NCBI RefSeq assembly: GCF_008831285.2
Contig: NC_045148.1
Coordinates: 10,830,183 to 10,894,182, forward strand
Source of the DNA: Nymphaea colorata
Lineage: Eukaryota > Streptophyta > Magnoliopsida > Nymphaeales > Nymphaeaceae
DNA: 64,000 nucleotides
Direction: 5' to 3'
This document shows positions 22,155 through 30,598 of the stretch, piece after piece. Below the pieces are notes generated by a model that was given only the letters and a program-made list of their open reading frames with translations, made no database searches and was not told where the DNA came from. The position numbers and the translations under genes are program-made. Positions within the stretch are counted from its first letter, which is position 1, and each line of letters starts with the position of its first letter.

Positions 22155-25060
22155 CTTAGTTGTATATTGAACACATAAACACATAATTACAGATACAGCA
22201 ATATATAACATCATGTATGCAGTTGCAGTCACGAAAGTGAAGAAGAGAACACGGCAGTTGTAGTGTGATGTAGAATGGAAGGACTTAAATCGTTGACCAA
22301 TGGAAAGTTGGAAAAGAAGGAAGGAAAAAACGACATGAAGATGTAAGGAGATGAAGATGCAGGGAACAAGGTAAAGGAGAGGAGCAGTTGGCTAAACAAA
22401 AAAGTCAAAGAGGACTCAGTCAATGAAAAAGTACAAAAAATGGATGAAGGAGGACTCGGTCAGCGCTGATTGTGTCCAAAAAAGATCGGATACCGACCCC
22501 GGGTACGTTGACCGTAACCGACACCACCATGCACCATGCCCGTGTCGAAGGCGCGTCCATACCCGCACCCGTGTATCAGAGGTGATGGGTCAAACTATCA
22601 ACACTATTGTCACTTTAATCATAAGCAGACAAAAATAACACAAGTAAACTTCCTATGACAAAGCTTTTGGAATGTGTGAATTTTGTTTCCTCCACACATA
22701 TTAGCTCAATATCTAAATTTCTTAGTTCATTTTGTGTAGAAAAGAACCTTATCTAAGCGACATAAGCAGCCAATAGAAAATAAATCTCCACAATCTAGTC
22801 TGTAAAAATTAATATGAGCTAACACCAATGCTTAGAACCAGCATGAACACATTGCATCATTCAAGAAGCACACTCTGTTATGTGATCAAATGTCACCAGC
22901 CCATGCTTGACCACAAGATAATTTTTTTCTTCCCACAACCAACCAAACACTCCCCAAAATTGTCCTATTTTCCATCTTATGTTCTAATGTCAAAATGGTC
23001 GCTGTCATCAAACACATATTTTACCAAAGTAAGATATCTATTATACAAAAAAACAGCAAGTGTGCTTAGAAAGTGGTCGTCAACTTAGAAGATTATAAGG
23101 AGAAACTCACATTTGATATGTTCCAAAGAAGTAGACTAGCACTTTCTTCCAGTCACGAGAATAGCCCCATTTTTGTGGTTCACTTACCTGCCAATTGAAA
23201 CAAGATGAAACCATGAATCACATATAAATACCAGATAATAAATAAATATCATGTGAAGGCAAGATCCATGAGCAGCTAAAATGTTAAATTTGTAAGATCC
23301 AGGTAATTGCTTATATGTATCATATAACAACATCAATTCAACATAAGGCAATCAGCATACTAGTATAAGTGTATAACTAAATGAGGAAGAAGATTTGAAA
23401 CTTCTTATACCATTTTCTCCCCATGTCAATGATATCAACTTCGAAATTAATGGATATACAGTCTACAAAAGAGAGAAATATATAACGAAAGGCTATAGCT
23501 GTTTCTGCCTGAGTGCAAAATAGTGGAAGTCTTTCAAATTTCTCCAAAAGCTAGGGCCTATGCAAGAAAAAAACAAACTACAGAGCATAAAGTACACACA
23601 AGACCATCATGCCGAAAGAGCAACCGACACCCTTGGTCTAGCTCAAAAAACCATACTACATGCATAAAGTCCAAACATGATCATCACACACAAAGGGCTA
23701 TTTACACCTTTACCACTCACACTAACTCCAATAGTCCCTAATGTATATCAGCCGATAACCTGTAAATAGGTAAATTTTGTCTGGTGACATAAGCATAACG
23801 TGACATAAATGCCATTCACACAGCTCTGTTTTTATCATAATATCACATCACAAACAAACAACTAAATTTACAGGCTACATGCCTATATACAGTTGCATGT
23901 TGGCATCAGTAGACTGTAACAATGGACTCTTGCTACTTGCCCTTCTCAGAAAAATGTGGCAGAGTCCTTCAAGTTCAAACTCAAGTTTCTGCCCATATGA
24001 GGGGCAACAAACAAGCAAAAGCCCATTGTATGCACTAAAAAAAGCCAGAGGGAGATAAAAGAAACCACAATTAGCTCACAACACGTGAAGACAATATCAA
24101 TGTTGACCCTCTTGCAAAAGCAGAATAATCACACAATCGTGACACAAGTTAGTGTTTCTCTTCATTATATCAACCCCAACTTCATGTAAGAGTTCAACTC
24201 GAAAAACAAAAGACCACGTTCCGACAAAGCATGATCCTGTAACACAATCTAGCCAAGAAGCCAAAACAAAGACTGAATGTTAATGGACGTCAGAAGACCT
24301 CGAAACTGTGTCATGGCAATTTATAATTTTTTTCATCACTTTCGCATCCTTAAACTTTCAAGAGGCCTGCAAATACTAGCCTCTAAACATCCCATTCCCC
24401 TATAACATGCACCATAATGCAAAGCAGACTATCAGTGCAATAAAACAGCCTAAAAGCATCTCCTGGTCAATAATAAAGCTATCTTTTAGCCCAAAAAAAA
24501 TCCAACCTAGATTTCCTCAAGCCTACCTAAAAACCTAAAAAACACTTACTTTTGAGAGTAAACCTTGTCGCACTTCAACAAACATTTCATAGTCACAAAT
24601 CAATTTTTGGTAAAGAAAGCCTGCATCCAACGGCTTGAATAAGGGCACCAACTCAAACATTACAGAACAACCCACAAAAAACAGTGTGGAAATGAAAAAC
24701 AAATGAAACTCTAACTCGTTAATTTATTTCCCTCAACCCAACATAGAAGCGTCCTATGGCACCAGAAAATCATAAGCATGCGCGAAAGGTTTGCCCGAGA
24801 AACGTTAAGATAAATAAATAAGTACAAGGTAAGGTGCTTCACGCGAAACCCCAAAAACCCCCCTCTGCCAGAAAAGCCCAGATCAACCGGAAAAACGCAA
24901 ACAGAACAAGCAAACGCTAACGGAAAGTAGCCCTCACCGTAGCAGGCCAGGCAGGATAGCCCTTAACTTTCGCCAGGACGAGATCACCCGGCTTCCACTG
25001 GTGCCGGGCAGCAGCGGCGGTAGACCCCTTGCCCGCTCCCCTTCTGCGGCCGGGCGCCAT
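5..25060 (-). CDS. HUA2: HUA2-like protein (PWWP and CID/RPR domains)
   Basis: Coding exons, in transcript order: 25060-24938, 23187-23111, 14310-11998, 3804-3309, 2086-1978, 1836-1724, 1640-1462, 1384-901, 787-298, 195-5 (stop at 7-5). The sum is 4575 nt, 1524 aa, with all phases consistent. A PWWP domain lies at about residues 20-85 (GDLVLAKVKGYPAWPA, then KVLVYFFGT). The long third exon is low-complexity and Ser-rich with basic patches (KKKRKPHKKR). A CID/RPR RNA-polymerase-II-tail-binding domain spans about 965-1105 (LPRLISAAVPPG, RLWLERKTLPE). Then come RHILEDVDGELEMEDV, a proline-rich stretch near 1240-1280, and a Gln/His-rich tail. This order matches Arabidopsis HUA2/HULK proteins, nuclear factors in pre-mRNA processing of AGAMOUS and floral repressors. 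The start is the first ATG of the conserved MAPGRRRGA opening. Introns 2 (8.8 kb) and 3 (8.2 kb) are full of transposons. Intron 6 uses a GC donor. Function is inferred from the family. Confidence 0.93.
2087..3308 (-). other. HUA2 intron 4, no recognisable element
   Basis: This 1.2-kb intron has donor GTCAGT and acceptor CTATGACAG. It contains stretches such as GACTAGTCCGTGGACTA that recall the MITE family at 11093 and 21381. No ends or target duplication could be found. Confidence 0.6.
3955..5480 (-). pseudogene. Ty3/gypsy retrotransposon remnant, gag and protease region
   Basis: Read on the minus strand, the fragments run in order. First is a retrotransposon gag region near 5480-4640, with a retrotrans_gag-like core (FERLASMVRWPE, LRSDIKWEM). 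Next is a nucleocapsid zinc knuckle near 4640 (CYRCEGKW..HKC, Cx2Cx~7Hx3C spacing). Last is an aspartic protease start with LLDNGATRNF near 4300, where DNGA replaces the usual DSGA. The reading frame shifts at least twice and ends in a premature stop. I found no reverse transcriptase, RNase H or integrase, nor a convincing LTR pair or primer-binding site. It is therefore a truncated relic, oriented the same way as the host gene within HUA2 intron 3. Confidence 0.75.
5481..6400. other. Sequence beside the gypsy remnant, possible leader or LTR
   Basis: This segment lies upstream of gag in the element's own orientation. It is relatively GC-rich compared with the surrounding intron and carries overlapping open but unrecognised frames on both strands. 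It could be the untranslated leader and 5' LTR of the gypsy relic. No matching second LTR was found, so this is only positional inference. Confidence 0.3.
6642..6693. repeat. (TA)n microsatellite
   Basis: This is an uninterrupted alternating TA tract of about 50 bp in HUA2 intron 3, just outside the hAT element. Confidence 0.95.
6818..10496 (+). mobile_element. hAT transposon with palindromic subterminal arrays (3.7 kb)
   Basis: The ends are CAGTGTTGTA on the left and, as reverse complement, CAATGTTGTA on the right. They are flanked by a perfect 8-bp target duplication CAAAAATG at 6810-6817 and 10497-10504. TIRs starting CA and an 8-bp duplication are diagnostic of the hAT superfamily. Between the TIRs and the coding part, both ends (about 6828-6990 and 10218-10490) are packed with copies and variants of GTATCGTACGATACGG, itself a palindrome. 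The interior carries a decayed BED-finger transposase. It lies in HUA2 intron 3, in the opposite orientation to the gene. Confidence 0.92.
7345..9905 (+). pseudogene. hAT transposase pseudogene
   Basis: The start ATG at 7345 opens a BED zinc finger (KLKCSFCGNTF, then SRMKHHLVGT). An in-frame TGA at 7429-7431 sits inside the finger. Downstream come an acidic linker, a DUF659-like start (SIKSFFPSY), the catalytic-core signatures DGWTDTR and ITDNAANY, and the hAT C-terminal dimerisation motif (SGCERNWSV...RLNDLVFVRY). A strongly acidic tail ends at 9905. Introns appear near 9220-9320 and 9525-9615. Further stops and frame changes occur near 8118, 8158, 8239 and 8433. The gene cannot make a full transposase, although most family landmarks survive. 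Confidence 0.88.
11093..11409. mobile_element. hAT-type MITE, copy 1 (317 bp)
   Basis: The termini CTAAGTTGTCAAAAT and, as reverse complement, CTTAGTTGTTAAAT match those of the element at 21381-21696. Length and internal motifs (repeated TAGTC/GACTAG) also agree. The flanks GCACACAC and ACACAAAC agree at 6 of 8 positions, which fits a degraded 8-bp target duplication in a microsatellite-like context. Confidence 0.7.
11427..11477. repeat. (TG)n microsatellite
   Basis: This is a near-continuous TG tract in HUA2 intron 3, next to the right end of a MITE. Confidence 0.9.
14586..17217 (+). mobile_element. hAT transposon, internally deleted (2.6 kb)
   Basis: The terminal inverted repeats are a perfect 19 bp, CTATGTCACACGGATACGG. 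The flanks carry a perfect 8-bp target duplication GCTGCCAC at 14578-14585 and 17218-17225, diagnostic of hAT. Perfect ends and duplication suggest a fairly recent insertion. Subterminal sequence holds repeated GGATACGGGTA-type units. The interior encodes the two ends of a BED-type hAT transposase with the middle removed. The stretch 14820-15500 has repeated TGTTCACTATTCA motifs and no coding sequence. Confidence 0.93.
15507..16959 (+). pseudogene. hAT transposase, internally deleted
   Basis: The N-terminal part (15507-15860) has a BED-like finger (FRCNFCEGQFNGSYTRVKAH) after a Ser/Thr-rich leader starting MASKGKTVSQ. Near 15835 it passes abruptly, in a different frame, to the distal transposase (AETRFASL, then VKSALINMV). 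The DUF659 region and the catalytic-core aspartates normally between these are missing. The C-terminal part has the hAT dimerisation domain (SSCSERNWSTYSQIHTIKR..RAENLVYVHSNLRLL). An intron at 16699-16784 (GT-AG) joins it to an acidic tail ending at 16959. A catalytically active product is not possible. The dimerisation domain is intact. Confidence 0.87.
17655..18596. mobile_element. Degraded hAT-like non-autonomous element
   Basis: The left side reads ACTATGTTGTCAAAGG and the right side, as reverse complement, CACTGTGTTGTCAAAATA. Together they form an imperfect inverted repeat about 0.94 kb apart. Both subterminal zones are rich in GCCTAG/CTAGGC-type motifs, while the interior is AT-rich. 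I could not find an intact target duplication, so the exact boundaries are uncertain. Confidence 0.5.
18784..19232. repeat. Nested tandem duplication (2 x ~226 bp)
   Basis: Copy A spans 18784-19009 and copy B runs from 19010 to about 19232. Both start GCCAGCTTATTTTCATG and stay aligned throughout with scattered differences. Each copy contains two related sub-units starting CACAGATATTC and including CCTACATTTTCCAAAGTA-like sequence, roughly 65 bp apart. An older short duplication was therefore duplicated again. Confidence 0.85.
20096..20182. repeat. (AT)n microsatellite, ~87 bp
   Basis: This is a pure alternating AT tract in HUA2 intron 2, long enough to be cruciform-prone and length-polymorphic. 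Confidence 0.97.
20687..20742. repeat. Compound (TA)n(CA)n microsatellite
   Basis: An AT tract passes directly into an AC tract within HUA2 intron 2. Confidence 0.93.
20946..21259. mobile_element. hAT-type MITE (314 bp)
   Basis: The element starts CATTGTCACA and ends TGTGACAATG-like (GTGACAATG). The flanks are ATTACAAC (20938-20945) and GTTACAAC (21260-21267), an 8-bp target duplication with one mismatch. The interior has no coding sequence. It carries TACGGGTATTATAC and CGGGCATAATACGG-type motifs near the left end and a strongly AT-rich centre. Confidence 0.72.
21381..21696. mobile_element. hAT-type MITE, copy 2 (316 bp)
   Basis: The ends CTAAGTTGTCAAA and, as reverse complement, CTTAGTTGTCAAA differ at one position. 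The flanks are a perfect 8-bp duplication CTTCTTAA at 21373-21380 and 21697-21704. It has no coding capacity. It is the better preserved relative of the element at 11093-11409. Confidence 0.85.
22068..22153. repeat. (TA)n microsatellite, ~85 bp
   Basis: This pure alternating TA tract in HUA2 intron 2 is the second such tract of over 80 bp within 2 kb. Confidence 0.97.
23188..24937 (-). other. HUA2 intron 1, no recognisable element
   Basis: This 1.75-kb intron has a GTGAGG donor directly after the PWWP core and a TTGGCAG acceptor. It splits the domain between PAWPAT and VSEPQKW. I found no coding exon, RNA gene or transposon end in it. Confidence 0.7.
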
Positions 25061-25500
25061 TGCAGCAGGAGGGCACTTCAGATGTGTCACGGGAAGGGCG
25101 AATTGGCGGGCGGGGACGGCGAAGCACGGAACGCCACTGCCCTTCTGCTGAAGCAGGAGAAGAACACCATGCCCATCCCTGTGCGCGACCCAAGTGAAGA
25201 GGAAGTAGCGTTGGTGGTTGTGGGGAAACAGGAGGGTCGTTGCGCAGTGGAATTGGAGTTCAGGTAGGGGTTAGGGTTAGGGTTGGGAAGAAGCAAATGC
25301 ATGAGAGGGAAGAGAGAGAGAAGGAGAGAACGGTCTGATCGGCAGAGGAAGGAGAGAGATGAAGGGGGCGGTGACAACAAACCCTCGCCGATGAACCTCC
25401 TTACCATATACGCCGCGTGGGCGGCTCTCTCTCTCTCTCTGACTCGCTTTACTCACTCTCTCGATCTCTCGGTAGAGTCCATAGGGGGAACCAGGTGAAT
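25061..25500 (-). promoter_or_regulatory. HUA2 upstream region with telo-box-like repeats and CT/GA tract
   Basis: This stretch precedes the HUA2 start codon on the minus strand and is clearly more GC-rich than the DNA beyond it. Around 25264-25290 it carries three or four copies of a GGGTTAG unit, read on the gene strand as CCCTAAC. That resembles the plant telo-box found near transcription starts of growth-related genes. Around 25422-25470 lies a (CT)n tract, a common core-promoter or 5' UTR feature in plants. No TATA box was assigned and the transcription start is unknown. Confidence 0.45.
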
Positions 25501-26511
25501 GGAATGGATCGGATAGAGGAAACTGATCCAAATAGATAGTTCAAAAATAAGATCCAGGTCTGCCTTGGATTGGACGGAGGGGACTGGATCCATGTCCGCT
25601 TTCAGTCAAAGGAATCGTGTTACCGATAATCGTGAACGCGTGGCATGTTTCCTACCAATTTTTCATTTGCAGTCGATAGAATCCATTTTTCCAAATCCAT
25701 GCCAAGAAAAGTATTATCGGTTGAATATTGTTTGCCGTTTATCCAATTTATCATAATACCTCAGTCGTTCGAGTTATTTTTGCTACCAAAAGGGGCTAGA
25801 AGAACTATACAAGTTTGTATTCTCAGGGGTAAGCTTATGCATATATGCACGCACATATATGGATAATCACAATAAATCAAAGTTGTTTTTTATATATTTG
25901 ATACAGTTAGTCGTCATTATATCTAATAATGGTTTGATTTTTGGAGTTTGATAGTGTTATACTCAAATGCTTCTCTTGCACATAAGTTACGATTCTTTGT
26001 GACTCTATCTTATGCAAAAATCGTAATTAATAACAATATAATGGAAGAGAAAGCTTTTTATAGTGAAAATAATCAAGCCTTGATCGATACTATAGATACT
26101 TTTTACATGAAAAAAAAAACAAATTTTTTGTCAAATTTATCAATCAAGCAACGATCTTCTTTGACCGATGCAAATACCATTTGCACGTAAACGCAAATAG
26201 CTATTTGAGAACAAATTTGAAAAATCCTTTAAAATTTAAAGCTGGCCGTTCTCCACATAATTTGTTTTGTCACAGATTGGTGCCCTTTCAGCCGTTTTAC
26301 CGTGCAAATGAACAGTGCAATCTTTGAAATAACTTAAAGTTGGGTTACTGTGAATTGGTGCTCTACCATTTCATATGCACAATTTTGTTTTAAATGATTT
26401 AGATGTTGGATCTTATAACAACATATATATACACAGCCATACACATATATGCAAATTTGGTTGAGAATTTTGTTGATTTAGTGATATAACTCATGTCTAG
26501 TTAATTGTTAT

Positions 26512-26609
26512 TAATAGTTCCGAGCAGTTGTTCTCTGCCATCATTTATAGTTTGTTAGATTAATAGTTCCAAGCAGTTGTTCTCTGCCATCATTTATAGT
26601 TTGTTAGAT
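26512..26609. repeat. 49-bp direct tandem duplication
   Basis: Two head-to-tail 49-bp copies (26512-26560 and 26561-26609), each starting TAATAGTTCC, differ at a single base. This is consistent with a recent local duplication. Confidence 0.93.
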
Positions 26610-27084
26610 TAGACCTGAGCATCGGGCTGGGCCTGCCTGATAAAAGGTGTCGGACCCGAGTCGGCCCAACGCCTGAAACCCGATACCTGAGCCTGGGCTG
26701 GCCCGGCGCTGCCTCATTAAAATAAAAAACTTTAAAGGTGTTAAAACATTATTTTGAATGTTCGACAATCAGTTTCTTTTAAAGGACAAAACCTGAAAAC
26801 TCGTTTGGAAAATACATCTAATATAAAATGTGTTGAAAACCTGCCACATCAATACTTTCCATTTTGGAAAGGGTCTGTCTTTTCACTATAATTCCATGAT
26901 GGAGCCTCAATTTCTCCCTTTATTTTATGAACCTCATTTTTGCTTAAAGTCGTGGCTATACTCACCATACGATCCAACATGATTTTTTTTTTTTTTGCAA
27001 GAAAACTTAATTCGCAGCTTCAAATTTAGAAAAAAAAAAGCATGTTAAAGTCCTTTTTTTTAATAGATGCCTTATTCATCAAAA

Positions 27085-27244
27085 GTGGGGGTGAATCCAA
27101 CATTTTTTTATGAGGAGGTCAAATTAAAGTTTTAAAATTTTGACAGAATCCAAAATATCATTTTCTATATGACACAAGTAAAATTTTTTAATTTTCTTGA
27201 GGGAGGGTAAAGCCCCTGTAGGCCTCCCCATTGGCTCCCCCACC
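27085..27244. mobile_element. Small Mutator-like MITE candidate (160 bp)
   Basis: The ends are GTGGGGGTGAATCC and, as reverse complement, GGTGGGGGAGCC. The flanks TCATCAAAA (27076-27084) and TTATCAAAA (27245-27253) form a 9-bp target duplication with one mismatch, the size expected for Mutator-like elements. It has no coding capacity. Confidence 0.5.
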
Positions 27245-28109
27245 TTATCAAAAGCAATATAGCCAAAGAAACTTTTGGACTTAACTGGTAAATTCTAAGA
27301 TCTAACTCTCTTAAGTTGAGGATAATATATTAAATAAAAATACTTTTGATTATTTATTTAAAGAGATTTTGTTTTTTGATAGAACTAGAGAAAGCCTCTA
27401 AAAAATGAGCAGTTCTCAAATTGCTGTCTAACTTTTAAATATGATTTGGTCATTCCAACACCAATGTAATTGATTCTTAGGGTTATATATAAGCTGCTCT
27501 TGAAAATTAAATAACCAGCTAATCGGTGATTTGTGAGTTGCTTACTTTTTGAGTGGCCCGATCAGCTATTGAACAATGTCGCAGGGGAATTGGATTCGGG
27601 ATTGGAATAGAGCATGGTAGAGATTGGGGTAAGGTCAGGTTAGTGGCGAAGGCCCGGTTGTTTTGATTCTCTCGCCAATAAGCCTAGGCATCGGACTGGT
27701 ACTGATTCGAGCAGCCTGAAAATTAGGCAACGGACTGGTTTGGGTTGACCTGATTAAGCTTGATTCAGTTTGATAAAATATTTTTAATTTTATTTTATTA
27801 TATGTATAATTATAGATATATTATTACAATTAATTATATTTAAATTTTGTATCAAAAAATATTTTTAATTTTAACCTAACCCAACCGATGCCGGGACTAA
27901 TGACTTGACTATCGACCATCGACCACTTTTTAGGTAAGGTCAGGTTAGCGGTAAAACATGGAAGCACAACTCATGGGAGTCCACTTGAGGTGTGCGCCTG
28001 AATGAAGACTGTAACATGAACTCCACTCCTTTGGAGGCTTTTCTTTGGCGAGGCAGGCGTGTGCTCCATGCCTCCAAGCACACACCTTGGATAACAATAA
28101 TAGATACCT

Positions 28110-29960
28110 AATTATTTTTTTTTAAAACGAAAACAAAAGCTGTAAATATAAAAAAATTGTGAAAAAAATAACATATAATATTGAAAAATCATAAACATTA
28201 AATTACGGAAAAACAAAACAAATTGTACAATTTAATTTGAGTCTCAACATCCATAAGAATACGAAACATTATGATAAAAATAAATAAGGTTGTGACTTTG
28301 TAGTTTGAACTTTTTTGTCAAGTTATGAATATGTATGAAAGCGAAAAATTAAAAATAAAACAGTACCAACAAAAAAATCAAAGTTGTACAACTCGAATTT
28401 CACAAAAATATACAAAATATTGTGAATATTTAAAACAACTTGCAAAAAAAAGATTGCATAAAAATATTTGAAGACCATAAAGTATGATTTTAAATATAAA
28501 ATTATAAAAAAAACCTACACGATAACATGTGTTTGTTAGAGCATGTAAAACTGTCTCAATTTACAAAATAAAAAAGTTAATGCACAATTAGAAGTTCAAA
28601 CCATTTGCATTAAAAAGTTATAAATATATTAAAAATACTGTACAAGGCTTACTAACAAGACAACAGTTTTGTATTTAACCACAAACATTAAATGAATCAC
28701 AATAAAAATTATAGAACATAAATTAAGTGAAGTTATAGTGTATATTTCATGAAAGTTAAAAATTAAAAAATGCATAACTAAAAAAAGTTTTAAGTAACTA
28801 ACTTTAAAAGAAACAGAACCATAAAAAGAAATAAATAAACTAAGCACTTCTAAACTGGATAAAATCCCTAAACAACATTCAAAAACTAAAAAAAAATATA
28901 AATATTTGAGTATAATAAACCCACAAGCGAGAAAGTCTATTATCATTTAAACAGATGAGCAATAAAGAACAAAAATATTGAAATACTATAAACATTTAAT
29001 CAATATTTAAAAAAAAAATCAGTAAAACGTGCAAAAACGTAAACCATTCAAAAGGCCATAAGACCTCTTTTACTTCAGTAAGGGTTAATAAGTGTAAAGT
29101 TTTCGACCTATGACTGGAAATCAAATTTTAGGAAAGTTTAAAAAATTCACAACCATTGAGAGCAATTAACAAAAAGCCAAAAAACCTTTGCAAGTTAAAA
29201 ATTAATGAAAATTTTAATAAAAAAGTTTTCAATGTGCATACAAGTTTTTATTGATTCCTTAATTAAAGAAAATTAAAATGATTGTCAAGCATTGTTTAAG
29301 CTTATATAACAATACAAAAGCTTGAAATGACAATCGAAATCTTTGAAATGACAATCAAAATATCTAGCGCATAAGGGACAAGCCATTTAAAAAAAGATTA
29401 AAAAATATTGACAAAAATTACCAAATATTTATAAATTTGCAAAATGGATAAACCTTTCAACGTTTTCAAGTTAAATTAAAGCAAGCATATCTAAAAAAAG
29501 TTATGTACAAGTTTAATTAGTTGTTAGAAAAATACATTACTAGTTTAAATATATATTTTTGAAATAATTGTCAATGCATTTAAAAACTTGCAATATTTCC
29601 AGAAAGCTATAAAAACGTAGAAATATTTTGGACTAATTTTAAAAATTCATGAGGAAAAACTCTAGACATGAAAAAATATTTTCTTAATTTACAAGCATTA
29701 ATGAGTATTTTAGAAAATTGAAAAACATTGGCATATTGAAATGGAAGATGATTTTTCCAAATGTAAGTAGAAGAAGCGTGTGTTGGAAACGAGGATAAGA
29801 TGCTTATTCATCAAATTTCCAATTTAAATAAAATACCAAGGAAAATACCCAATTAAACAGTTACTATATTTACAAGTAAAATACTTGTTATAAGAAGAAA
29901 AAGCAAAAAAAACCTTTAAATAATTGGTCTTAAGAAGGAAAAAATTACATAATTAAAAAA
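28110..29960. repeat. A-rich, strand-asymmetric degenerate repeat block
   Basis: Nearly 1.9 kb is dominated by A on the plus strand, with short phrases recurring in loosely repeated form, such as AATATTGAAA, ATAAACATT and AAAAATTCA. It has no credible ORF and no clear ends. It may be an old low-complexity tandem array or the interior of a decayed element. Confidence 0.5.
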
Positions 29961-30050
29961 TTATATTTTTTTCAATGTATTTTTTTTCATTGGCCAGGGT
30001 GGGAGGGGGCACCCCCTGCCTTAGTGTAATTCAAAACCCTATGAAACCAT

Positions 30051-30146
30051 TCGAAAGTAGTCCTCAACTTAAAAAGGTTATAAAGGAAAAACTCACATTT
30101 GATATGTTGCAAAGTAGAGTTCAGCATTTTCTTCCAGTCACGAGAA
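30051..30146 (-). pseudogene. Partial copy of HUA2 exon 2 and its donor-side intron
   Basis: This segment closely matches 23066-23160, which covers the 3' part of HUA2 exon 2 and the start of intron 2. The shared phrases include ACTCACATTTGATATGTT and CTTCCAGTCACGAGAA, with roughly four of five bases identical overall. The GT splice donor is retained. The reading frame is broken by changes and the rest of the exon is absent. It lies about 5 kb upstream of the HUA2 start, in the same orientation. It is an isolated gene fragment rather than an expressed gene. Confidence 0.8.
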
Positions 30147-30291
30147 GACCATTAAGAATTTGATTAGAAAACTTAAAATTACGACATATGAGAACTCAAA
30201 AATTATATTGAATGCCTACACCAAAATTTGGGCTGGTGACTCAAGTGTCTATCAATCCAAAAATCCTGGCTCTCGATATATCAATTATAAG

Positions 30292-30598
30292 TAGGGATGT
30301 CAATATATCTTATTTGAATTGGATATCCGACCGATTCAATTCAAAAAAGTCGGATATGGAAAAAAAAGTTAATATTCGATTAAGAAATCGAATCAGATTT
30401 GGATATACATAAATATCTGATTGGATTCAGATATAAATATAAAAACCAGATTTGGATCGGATTTAGATTGTAAAATCGGATTTTGAATTCGGATATGACT
30501 TTTATTTGTTTGAATTCAAATCCGAATATGTGAATATCCGAAAACCGGAATATGATTAAAAATACATTTCATCCGAATTCGGTTCATTGACATCCCTA
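30292..30598. mobile_element. TAGGGATGTCAAT-type hAT MITE (307 bp)
   Basis: The termini TAGGGATGTCAAT and ATTGACATCCCTA form a perfect 13-bp inverted repeat. The flanks ATTATAAG and GTTGTAAG agree at 6 of 8 positions, fitting a degraded 8-bp hAT target duplication. The interior is built from many GGATAT/TCCGAAT-type units and has no ORF of interest. The sequence AATCCAAAAATCCTGGCTC occurs on both sides, so the insertion sits between two copies of a short local duplication. Confidence 0.75.

Larger units (their letters stand above)
14311..23110 (-). other. HUA2 intron 2, 8.8 kb, transposon-rich
   Basis: The donor GTGAGT follows exon 2 and the acceptor TTTTGTGCAG precedes exon 3. The intron interrupts the PWWP domain. 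It contains a 2.6-kb hAT element, at least two hAT-type MITEs with target duplications, a further degraded hAT-like element, a nested tandem duplication and three long AT or AT/AC microsatellites. A degraded GC-rich patch at about 22480-22590 resembles the subterminal sequence of the hAT element at 14586-17217. No host exon is needed inside, because the phase closes perfectly across the intron. Confidence 0.85.
25501..28109. other. Intergenic, repeat fragments, no gene
   Basis: There is no convincing coding sequence. The region holds a 49-bp tandem duplication at 26512-26609, followed by a GC-rich patch (CGGGCTGGGCC-like, about 26615-26720) in an AT-rich setting. It also holds a Mutator-like MITE candidate at 27085-27244. 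Two stretches near 27590-27750 and 27880-27950 share TAAGGTCAGGTTAG and ACCGATGCC-type motifs and may be the ends of another decayed element. Confidence 0.6.
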
